DNA of 64,000 nt from Dactylellina haptotyla (taxonomy: Eukaryota > Ascomycota > Orbiliomycetes > Orbiliales > Orbiliaceae), in contig CM062384.1 of assembly GCA_031310005.1 (NCBI GenBank), positions 372,001 to 436,000 of the forward strand, in the 5' to 3' direction. Shown here one piece after another: positions 37,560-47,138 of this stretch. Every line of letters starts with the position of its first letter. Position 1 is the stretch's first letter. The translations under genes were made by a program, and so were the position numbers. A model generated the notes under the pieces. The model had not been told where the DNA came from. It saw only the letters and a list, made by a program, of their open reading frames with translations, and searched no databases.

Positions 37560-39600
37560 GCGGCCTGTTCGCCTTTCCACACGCGTCCCCCGCTGTTCCA
37601 CCACACACACCCTTACCACACTGTCAGAACTCGCTCCCAACCTCCAGGATGTGGTCGTTCCCAAATGCGACACCTTTTCGGTGGTCATCTGTCTCAATGC
37701 AGGAATTACCGCCGTTCTGCTCAATGTCAAACACAATTTGATTTTTTCCCCAGTTCGGCCGTCCTCATACTTGATCCACTTAATTTCGTCTCTCGATACA
37801 GCAACAGCAGGATCAAGGTGGGCGATAAACCTAACCGCCCATTGGAAATACTCCGCTTTATTCGGCCCCGGCATAGGGTTTGCGGGTGTGAATGGAGAGA
37901 TATTGTACCTATATCATTATTAAACACAAATGATACATCTATGTTGTGACCCGCACTGAGGAAGACCGGCAAGCCGTTAGCCACGGCTCTAAATCGATAG
38001 TTCTAGACTAGCACATCCGGCGCTGTCGGTAGCATATCTCCTATTTGCGACGAAGCACAAACCAGACAGTATCATTGCGGCACGGTGGACCCTGCCTTCA
38101 CTAGCAGCGCCAGCGCAGCTGCAGCTGCTGCGACTACATGTAACTGTGGGGTGTCTACATTCGTAAAATTCTCGCGAGGTGGCAAGGATACCGATTCGTC
38201 ATAAAGCTCTAGGAGGCGGTCGATGGTGGGCTTAGAGCCTTTCGTGGTGGCGGCTTGATTGTTCACAAAAATCACGCTGGGTTAGCGATTTTCTTGCGCA
38301 CACACACTCACAACAAACACCACGCCATGCAGCAGGGAATGGAAAAAAATTACAGGAGATTTGAAAGTACTAACTGACTCGTTTCTACCAGGTGTGGTGA
38401 GCAGGAGATAGATTGGCGGGGGGCGTGGTGGTTGGCATGGTATATGGAACTTACCGAGGTACCCTGCGAAAATCGATTTTCGTAGTGGTGTTGAAGACCA
38501 GGGCTTGTGCGGTTCAGGACATCTCGTCGCTTGTCATACCGTGCATCATCGGCACTTTCACGCAGTGGCCATTGTCAATCGCTTGACCTCGAATGAATCA
38601 TCAGCAACAACCGGGCCTCCAAGCGACCAGGTGATTCGAACCGTCAGTCTGGGTGACCGCGGATAGAAGAATGTCGTTTGGAACCTCTCTCATGCATTGC
38701 AGGGTGGTCAGCCGCATGCGTGCAGTTTGTTAAGCTCACAAGCGAATCATAGGCATCCTCTGGCAGTTGATTGTGTTTGTAGGATGCCGGCCCGCCGCTC
38801 TTGCATTTACATGCGCGGAAATTTGGTCATCACGTCCGCCAAATGTGGTCTGGTGAATGCCAATATGCAACAGACATGGCGCCAGCGGACTCAAGATAGG
38901 ATTTTGGTAGGATTACCGCCAAAGGCTTGGATGTTTTTCTGAACTGGGTGCAGCGAGTCTTCGATCCTTTCAGCCAGGGTTTAAATTCTTGGATTAGATA
39001 GCCTCGCCGCCGCCGACGAACCCTCATGCAGAAAGTCTATTGCTTGCAGTCACACCGATAACTTGTGACCCAAACTTCTCGGATTGGCCCTCGAAGAAAC
39101 CAAAGTTGGAATGAACATCAATTCTGCTGCTTGTGTGGAAACCGCCTCCATGGATCCAGACCGCGACAGGAAGCTTAGTACTGCGAGGAACTCCTGCAGG
39201 TCTCACATGTACAATATCGAGCTCCAAGCAATCTTCGGAGTCGTTGTGGACACAACTGTTGTTCTATAATCCGATATCATATTATTTTTAGCAAACTAAA
39301 AAATGTGACGAGTTTGTCTATATGCGTATCAATATATATACCTCAAATCCACGACATTACGGCGCGTATTTTTAAGCTTGTATATCGCCTTGCGATGAGT
39401 TTATGTACTGTGGCGACAGAAGCCGCAGATTTGCCAAGCGGAGCCTGCGCAAACAATATACTGAGAAAAATACCTTAGTAACATCCTTCACTATAGATTC
39501 CGTGAACCGTCCCGTTCTCAATTCTCGCAATAGTGGCCGACGGGACATGGATAGCAGCAAGATGCGACCCCTAGCAAGCTGGTCAATTTGCAGTGCGATA
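37560..39600 (-). pseudogene. decayed type-B carboxylesterase/lipase
   Basis: Fragments of one carboxylesterase lie in order along the minus strand in different frames. From the 5' side: an N-terminal piece like FF..Y...RLANLRLLSPQYINSS (about 39400-39480); S-E-D-C-L (about 39235-39250); PVAVWIHGGGF oxyanion block (39140-39170) followed by VIGVTASNRLSA; NLNPG.KD; the nucleophile region ESAGAMSVAY (about 38865-38892, with the Gly-x-Ser-x-Gly context partly lost); VKVPMMHGMTSDE (38524-38562), which is the acidic-residue region; KPTIDRLLELY (about 38225); a histidine-region match GHNIDVSFVFNN (about 37925); and IKWIKYEDG near the C-terminus (about 37770). The whole family length (about 550 residues) is covered, but at least five frame changes or in-frame stops separate the pieces, so it is no longer a functional gene. 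The intact family hydrolyses esters and is usually secreted. Confidence 0.75.
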
Positions 39601-40693
39601 TTTGGCAGAATAACAGAACAAAAGAGCTCCCTGTTTTGAAATGTTTCTTGTCAATGTATTTTAAAGTCGGAAAAACGCAATTGCTACCAAACATGTCTTT
39701 ATAATTTTATGCTTGAATAAGCTGCTGATAATATACCAACCCTACATCCCATGTCGGTCACTGTAGGCGAAAGCGACCGGCCCGCTGTAAACTACCCGAG
39801 CCTGGAGAGTTGCAAGGACTTTAAATTGGGATGAACAGCTTTGCAAAAGTTTGTTGGGTAAACTTTATTAGGGCGGTGCTAGAAAGGCAGCTTACAAGTT
39901 CCGAAGCCCTAATGGGGAGGTGGCGCGCTGGCGCTTCGAACTCTCCGTGCCTATCCGCAAGATCTATGATAAAATAGCAACGGGGATTTCGAAGCTAAAA
40001 AATATATTGCAGTCGGAGAGTATCTCAAACACCCGGCCATTACACCGGTATAGGTATTTCACTATTATATTTTAACCTCACGTTTGAAATCCTTTGAGCT
40101 TCGGACCAAAGCTCGACAAAGAATTTGTTGCTTGTTGTATATCTGAACGCCGACTTGACAGTATTAGATTAGGTTGCTATTAGCTATTAGTGATTTTCTA
40201 TTGTGTAAAGGGCCCTGGCAGAAGATGGCCTGGCCTCTTCCTTAATACCGTTAAAGAATAATTACCATTAGGCAACCTTCTCAAAGTAGAGATGTAATGT
40301 CTAGAGAGCAATTGCTCGCACCAACTGCGATGTCAATCAAAGACTCTTGGCACTGACCTGCCAAATATGTGTCTATGAATTGGACAACACAATTCGAAGT
40401 GCTCGATCCCTTCCGATATACCGACTTGGCCAGCATTCCAGTTACGAGAGAGAAAACTAGCGACGAGAGGAGAATAGCCAAAACTAAAGTGGGGCTACGA
40501 GACCCACCACAAAATTCAACGCAATGCTACCCCAATGTTCCAAGCAAGGGCTGAGGCATTGCGTCTACGTTTGGGCCTCGCTCTCGAGCATGATCCTTGC
40601 GTACCTGCAAGTGATTTGTTACCCAGAACCAGGTCACAAACGTAACAGAAATCCAACTCAAAAACGAACACGGGTCGATACGAACACTAAGAT
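39601..40693. other. intergenic region, no gene recognised
   Basis: About 1.1 kb without recognisable coding content. Composition is AT-rich with scattered short inverted repeats; no terminal repeats of a transposon were seen. Confidence 0.5.
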
Positions 40694-40709
40694 AAAAAAA
40701 CAAAAACAA
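40694..40709 (-). terminator. RNA polymerase III terminator for tRNA-Gln
   Basis: Directly downstream of the tRNA on the minus strand the sequence reads TTTGTTTTTGTTTTTTT, the oligo-T signal that stops RNA polymerase III. Confidence 0.8.
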
Positions 40710-40811
40710 AGGTCGAACCGGGATTCGAACCCAGGTCACCGGAAGTTTTGTAAGCACCCTCTTTAAGCACTAATCAAAATCCGATGTGATAACCAACTAC
40801 ACTATTCAACC
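40710..40811 (-). tRNA. tRNA-Gln (anticodon UUG) with 29-nt intron
   Basis: Read on the minus strand, the 5' acceptor strand GGTTGAA pairs with TTCGACC at the 3' end (one G-U), with discriminator T. The D-arm GTGTAGTTGGTTATCAC and T-arm CTGGG-TTCGAAT-CCCGG are canonical. The anticodon stem TCGGA pairs with TCCGG (one G-U). The loop reads TT-TTG-A before an insertion, giving anticodon UUG. The insertion of 29 nt just after position 37 is the usual place for nuclear tRNA introns. Mature length without intron is 73 nt. The body closely follows the fungal tRNA-Gln pattern. The A-box and B-box are internal. Confidence 0.93.
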
Positions 40812-41361
40812 GTTGATGGACGCTCGAGGTCCAATAGCAGTATCCATAGCTTCTACCTAATAGTAAACGGCTTAGTTTGGCCTTTACCCGGTTTAACCTC
40901 AGACAACACAGGATACTATTTCAAAAAAAAATCTGTTTTAGAGGTGACCTCGTTGATGATTTTTCGGCCATATAAGGTAGACCCTGATCAAGTGATAGTG
41001 CGAGAAAGCAAAAATTACAGATCCTCTACCTCTTTTGTTAATTCGACCCGTCGCGAATATTTATCCGGGTTATATTCCACTTGCATTTCTTCAAAAAAAA
41101 ACGAACTCGGAACTTCCTCATGTGTTTAGTGCTTTGCTGAAGTCTTGGTTGGGTAATTAATTGGCAGTATCCAGACTACCATGTGCTTGTTATATATCTT
41201 TATACGCCTTCCACGCCCGTAAGGCGATGCTGTGGTAAAGATGCCTCGGGAAATTAGATCGCCAAGTGTTATTTAACTATATATATAGAGTGTCATTCAA
41301 CCTTCGAATTCAGCGGTTTTAAAACCCTGTGTTACATTGCTAGTTGATATATAGCCTCAAG
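40812..41361. other. promoter region of the tannase-family gene
   Basis: No gene. A TATA-like stretch CTATATATATAGAG lies at about 41278-41291, some 70 bp before the start codon of the downstream gene. Confidence 0.5.
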
Positions 41362-43103
41362 ATGAAGTTATCCTCGTCCCTGGGTGTTCTGCTACCCATA
41401 ATCCCATCTACGCTCGCATTACCTAATAGTTCGTTCGAAAGTCGATGCGCTAGCCTTGAAGATGCTTTTAAGCATTCGAATACAGAGGTCCTGGTTGCAG
41501 CATATGTACCCGCTGGCACAAATCTAACCTTCCCAGGATCCGTTCACGATCGCAACTGCCCCCAATATGTTGTCTCTCGGGCAGACGTATGCCGCTTGAG
41601 ACTTAATGTCACCACGAGCAATACCTCTCGCGTTGTCGTCGAGGTGTTTATGCCGGTGGATTGGAGTTCTAAAGGGAAGAGGTCATTGATGGTTGGAAAT
41701 GGCGGCATGGGAGGATGTAAGTACCAGATGAACAGTTAACTTTTTGAAAAATATTAGATTGTGAAATCGTTCCTAACTTAACGCAGGTATTCACTATGAG
41801 GACATGGTATTCGCCAATAGCCTAGGATTTGCTGCCATCGGTCATGATAACGGCCATCCCGGGGATACTGGCAAATATTTTCTTAACCGCCCTGAAGTTA
41901 TAAAGGATTATGTCTGGAGAGCGTGAGTTATAAATCCACTCCCAGTTGGTAGTGAAATATTGGCTGAGAATGAAACGCAGACTTCGGGAAGCTGGGATTG
42001 CTGGAAAGGCAGCAATCAATAGTTTCTACGGGGAACTAGTCCAAAAGTCCTACTATATGGGCTGTTCAAGCGGTGGCCGCCAAGGTCTTAAGGCCGCCCA
42101 AGAGTTTCCAGGAGAATACGACGGCATCGTCTCCGCTGCACCTGCTATAAATTTCTTGGGAATACTTGCATACTACGCCAAAATATTCAAGACAACTGGT
42201 ACCTCTGGAGCTCCAACGTTTTTGAATAAAGACCAATGGGCCCGCGTTCTTCGTATGACTTTGGACCAATGCGACGGAATCGACGGAGTTATCGACGGAG
42301 TTTTAGAAGACCCGATGAAGTGCCATCCTCGTCCGGAAGCACTTCTTTGTGCTCCTGGCCAATCATGGGAATTCGACAAATGTCTAACCGCCGCTCAAGT
42401 GCAAACGGTCCGTACTATCTACGAACCAGTATACGGTAAAAATGGAAAGTTCATCTTTCCGCGACTAAACCCTCTAACAGATGAGACCTTCGGATTGAGA
42501 CTCATATACGGTGGTAAGGTTGTTTACCTCTCCGAAGAGTGGTATCAGTACGCAGTATACAGCGATCCCAGCTGGACTACCGCGAACAACTGGACCCTCA
42601 ATTCCATCGATTATAGTTTTTCAAAGGAACCCTTCGACGCATCTACTTTTAAAACTGACCTGACGCAAATGAAGAACAATGGGACTAAGTTGATCATGTA
42701 CCACGGTTTACACGATTCGTTCATTTCGTCCGAAAACTCGTATAACTATTATAATGCAGTTTCCAGAACTATGGAGCTGCCTTCCGAAAAGCTTGACGAC
42801 TTCTACCGCTTCTTCCCGATCCCTGGGCTCGAACATTGCTATTCAGGAGCCGGTTCTTGGAATATCGGTGGCTCGAGCCAGAATACGCCTGCTAGTGCGT
42901 CCGTAATCGATCCATCGGATAGTGTGTTGATGAAGATGGTTGACTGGGTCGAGAAAGGCATTGCGCCAGAGGTTCTAACTGGCCGCAACCTTGTCAATGG
43001 TGCCGTCGTGGCTGAGAAGAATCACTGTAAATACCCATCTCAAAATACTTATAAGGGAGTTGGCAACCCGAGCTTAGCTTCTAGTTGGGAATGCAAGCCA
43101 TAA
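41362..43103 (+). CDS. secreted tannase/feruloyl-esterase family enzyme
   Basis: Serine esterase that cleaves gallate or hydroxycinnamate esters in plant material. Exons 41362-41716, 41787-41922 and 41981-43103 give 537 residues. The start at 41362 opens a signal peptide (about residues 1-19). The family's CS-D-HC arrangement is complete: Cys192-Ser193 in MGCSSGGRQG, Asp409 in GLHDSF and His449-Cys450 in LEHCYSG, where the two Cys form the disulfide that brings Ser and His together. A calcium-site-like segment DQCDGIDGVIDG lies around residue 255. Full length for the family and no defects seen. Tannase and feruloyl esterase cannot be separated by motif alone. It lies 0.55 kb from the tRNA-Gln, on the opposite strand. 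Confidence 0.93.
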
Positions 43104-44043
43104 GTGTTTAGCTTAGCTTTGCTCATCATCATATCTATTCAATTAGAGCAAACTTCAAGTTCGCTTCTGCGTGGGAGCTGTGCCAACTCATTTTAATTAT
43201 CAGCGCAGTACGAAACTTGTTCGTCTTTGTAAATAAAATATTAATATAAATTAATATCCCTTCTTGTGTAATGCTGTCGTCCCCATGGGTTTTTAGAGAA
43301 AAGGAAAGAAAGAAACAATAATAACTACAACAAAGACCAACTTTGAACAACTTTTTGGCTCGAAGCAGAGACGAAAGCAGGAAAAATCCGATATTTAAGT
43401 TCGTAAATTTCGGAATTCGATCTGATGACGATGCGTGCTCCCCAGCTTACTCACGAGATTAAACAAGTTGTAAAAAATATCGCCAGTGAATAACCTCACT
43501 GGTAAAGAATGCTTAGGTGACTTTGAAAAAACATCGCGTGTCGCGAGACAATCTATGGATATGTAACGCCGAATGCAATTATCAACCCCATCTTTAAGGC
43601 AAGTCTGCGAATCGAATCTTCCGTCGAGCGGGTGCCTGGCACTCGGTCCCATCATCATCACTATCGTCGTCGTAGTTAGGGGCTACACCGAGAGCAGCTT
43701 CTCGACCTAGATGCTCGGCATCCGGCTCAGGTGGATTCCTAGGTCTGCTCCTCGCTTCCCTACGGAATGACCCAGTGCGGCATCTTTTCTCCGCCTTCCA
43801 GCTGGTGTCTCTTCCTCAAAGCTCTTCGGGTCTTCAGCACTAGTGGAGCTCTGGAGCTTCGCCAAAGACAACCCAAGATTAATAGCCTGAAAGTGCTCCA
43901 GTATCTCCTTACAAGACATGCGCCCACCGTGGAATTGATTGTGCAAGTGGACAGCGTGTTACTCGTTCGATATATCGGACATGGCGTCGTCGTTCTGGCC
44001 GTTTCGACCACCCTGCCGACTTGATTCTGATGCGTTGGGGTCT
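43104..44043. other. intergenic region with an unassigned coding-like stretch
   Basis: Between 43700 and 44030 the minus strand has hydrophilic, gene-like reading frames (for example MSCKEILEHFQAINLGLSLA and, upstream in the same frame but across a stop, SRQGGRNGQNDDAMSDI). No domain recognised and no convincing splice pair. It may be a small gene or the worn 3' part of an older version of the neighbouring zinc-finger/CBM21 gene. The rest (43104-43690) is unremarkable. Confidence 0.35.
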
Positions 44044-46853
44044 TTATATGGAGTTATTACGACCAGTATTGTTATGAGTTCGGAAGATCTCAAAAAAATC
44101 TTCATCTTCAACAATAGGATCGTTGCCACTTAGGTTTGTGGTTGCGGTACCGCGCCTTCCATGAGCCTCGGTGCCATGGTGCTCGAGAGGATTCTTCGGT
44201 CTTCCGAGACTATTTAGTTGGAGAGGTTCATCTGCACTCTCATGAAACCCGAAAGGATCTGGTGTTGACAGTTGTCTTGGCCGTGGAACTGTTCCTGGTA
44301 AAGAAGATCTCGCCGAATCCGACACAGCCTGCTTCGGATAGGTTTCTTTAAAATGGACTTGATAATTCTTACCCGAATTGTTATCCCAGGCTTCCCAATA
44401 ATCAACAAAATATCTAATGCAGAACTCAAGGGTTCGGCTGTCTAAGGGCAACATATCCGATAGTTTGATGCGGAACTTCCATTCATCATATTCAAAACCA
44501 TCACTTCTGGTAACTTTTTGAGAATATAGGGCTACAATTTCCGAAATCGTTTTCCAGTCATCTAGGGTGAATTGGACCGCGACTTTTCGTGGGGCAAGGT
44601 GGAGTTCCACAATGATGCTACCTTCCAAGGAGTCCTTCTTCTCGGACAACTTGATTTCCCGAATGCGGACCTCCCAGCCTGACTCGCGACTGTAATCCCG
44701 TTCGGGGATATCGACCGAGGTGATTTCTAGGGAGCGCGGAGTATCTAGGCTTGACAGGGGGTATTCCTCATCTGATTCAAATTCAAATTCTGGCGAGTCA
44801 GCATTTCTAGACGGCATATTCGGTTTATCCCATGGGCGATAATATCGAACATGCAGGCCACCATCAAAATTTACGGCCTTGGCGTGGGAACGAGGTCTTG
44901 GGGAAATGCCGTCGGTACTTGGACCTTTTAATGAAGGTTTGAAAAGCGTATTTTTATCACGCCACTCATTCTCGTCTATTAGAACCCTTTCATCAGGTAA
45001 AATGTCGTCAAATGATAAAGAGCTATCAAGTTCGAAATAATGGTCGCCGGAGCGTTCCTGGTTTGAAACTTCTTCGCCCAAAGCCCCTCCTTCGCTTTGG
45101 GTGGAATGCGAATCGTCGTCAAAGTACCGTAATGATACGAAAGCGAGTGATTTCAAATGGCCGGCGATGTGGGTTGCTAATTTGATATGGTAGACGGTGT
45201 CCAGATTCTCCTCGGGCACGGAATTGATTTTGGTTTGGACGTCTCCATCGGTCGTAGCGACAGGATTTTCTTCTTCATCTTCTTCGTCGTCATCATTAGC
45301 GACCTGAAATTTGGGCTTTTTTGTTACTCCTTCTTGCAAATTCGGGGAGAGTGTATCCGCCGCGCTTGCCTCGTCAAGAGCCGAAATATCAAGGCTACAC
45401 AAAGGACATATGGTAGACTCCCTGGAGATCGACAAAACGTTCCGTCTCACTATCGTATCCGTCTTTTCCACAGTATATGCACCCCGGTGCTTTTTGAGCA
45501 AATGCGTCCGAAGTGCTTGGGCATCTTGAAATTCCTCATAATCGTGTTGGTCCGAGTCACAGTACCAAATAGCCAACTTGTGGATATCTTGTGTCCAGTT
45601 TATGGTGTGCGCTTCATCCATATGTTTGCGCCAGCTCCGCAAGGACACAAAGTACCTGAGTTCATCGGCGCATTCCTCTGATATGCAGACGTATGGCTCG
45701 AGATCTTCTTTAAAATGTGACCTCCACTTGAGCGTCCACTCGGTTTCTTCCTCCAGAAATTCAAGTTCTTTAGAACACCACTCACACTGAACATGCTTCG
45801 CGCCATGCTTGGGCTTAGGAGCTCGCGGGTAAGGGTTGCCGTGGGCAATGGATGTCGCGCTTGGCGGACCGGGGACGGCCTCCTCGGCGGCGGTCTCATT
45901 ATGGTATCGTCGAAAATTCTGAACGTCGAGCGCCGATGGATGTGTCACCGTTGAGACACCGATCGTACGCGAATCAGATTGGAGGACGTTGGAGAATTGT
46001 CGAACTCGCAAAACGTCTGACGGTGCAAACGCGGACCTTGTTTCGATCGCGATCTCATGGTTCCGCGTCGGCTCCAATTCCACAGGCCGTTCCCGCGCCG
46101 GGCGAGGGCGTCGGCGCGTTTTCAATTTCTTCTGATGTTTCTGCTGATATAAAAGCCTGCGCCTTCGGAAGGTAACCGATTGAACCAGCTGGTCTAGGAA
46201 TGGGTCACTGATATTAGGATACAGTCCTTTCAGAACCAACGGGACGACCCGCTCAAAAAAGACGTAGTCATCGTCAGTCTTCGAGGCCTTTTGCGCGAAT
46301 GCATTGACCCTGGAAGCGAGGTCGGATGTAGAAGCCTTTCTGATAGCGATTCCGAGGCGATGCAGTCTGTCCAAGGAACCACTGACGCCATCTAGAGCGG
46401 CCTGTGTAGTCTTCGAAATATCTGCGACCAGCTCAATTTTGTCTGGCCGTTCCTCCACATTCGTGTCCTCCAGTTTCAATTGAGTGTCCTGAGAAATCTC
46501 GAAATTTAAGGCTAGAAATTTGGCTGTGAGTCGGTTGCATTGCATATACTTTGGAGAACAAACTCCGACTCACCATGTTGAAGATTCCGCTTCAGCGTCC
46601 CAAGCAATTGAACGACCAGATCGCGGATATCAGGAGCATTCCTCAAGCGGCTGTCGAGAGAGGTCTGCCAGGCGGCAAAAACGCCTAAGAACCCGGCCCA
46701 CCGGTCGAAACGCTGCTGGTGTTCGAGGACAACCCTGTGCTCTTTGTCGCTCACTCCAGAAAGCACCAACAGCAACTCTTCGAAAAGATGCTCGCAGTCC
46801 TCCGCGAGATCATAGATTCGCTGGTCGGCTTCGCCGCTGGTTGCCGTCGCCAT
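44044..46853 (-). CDS. AcuF-type C2H2 zinc-finger protein fused to PP1-docking motif and CBM21 domain
   Basis: Two exons, 46853-46574 and 46523-44044, give 919 residues (an alternative acceptor 12 nt downstream also keeps frame). Residues 1-120 match the helical N-terminus common in fungal NLR-associated proteins (RFDRWAGFLGVFA..SLDSRLRNA). Residues about 330-560 hold AcuF-type C2H2-like fingers: CEWC, CISEEC...RKHMDEAH, WYCDSD...LRTHLLKKH and CPLC...HIAGHL. After an acidic linker comes K-A-V-N-F at about 642-646, fitting the PP1-docking RVxF motif, followed by the DEEYPL spacer seen in Gac1-like phosphatase regulators. Residues about 708-819 are a CBM21 domain: FTLDDWKT, an FRIKL strand, EFCIRY and WDNNSGKNY. 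The exon is uninterrupted from fingers to CBM21, so the fusion is in the DNA. I infer a regulator targeting PP1 to glycogen-like glucan; the role of the N-terminal half is unknown. Confidence 0.8.
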
Positions 46854-47138
46854 GACCCGTTCATGATGTTCAGTTCGAAAACGTTCAAGCGCCAGAGAGC
46901 TCGCGCGCCTACCCCACCTGCGCTCATGTGGTGTTGCATGTTGCCCAGATTGCGTTCGCCGTTTGAACTTATGCACGCCAGGTTGATGTCCAGGGCGAAA
47001 GTGGGCCCCGAACCTAGTTATTCATTCAGCCTGACATCAGCCACACGAGGAAGCCGGCGTTTTAACAGACATCGCGGGGGGACGATGGAGCCCAACATCG
47101 TTATCACCGACAGCAGTGTAGGCTGAAAATCTTTCGAT
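46854..47138. promoter_or_regulatory. shared bidirectional promoter of the zinc-finger/CBM21 and DUF7580-PNP genes
   Basis: About 285 bp separate the two proposed start codons, which point away from each other. Both promoters must overlap here unless the plus-strand gene has an unseen upstream exon. No TATA box recognised. Confidence 0.45.

Noticed and set aside
38625-38650. GATTCGAAC motif resembling a tRNA T-arm
   Set aside because: The flanking bases do not form a T-stem and no acceptor or anticodon arm is present; it falls inside the carboxylesterase relic.
40524-40766. Reading frame ending in RDSNPGH-type residues
   Set aside because: This is the known artefact of translating the reverse strand of a tRNA; the tRNA-Gln explains it.
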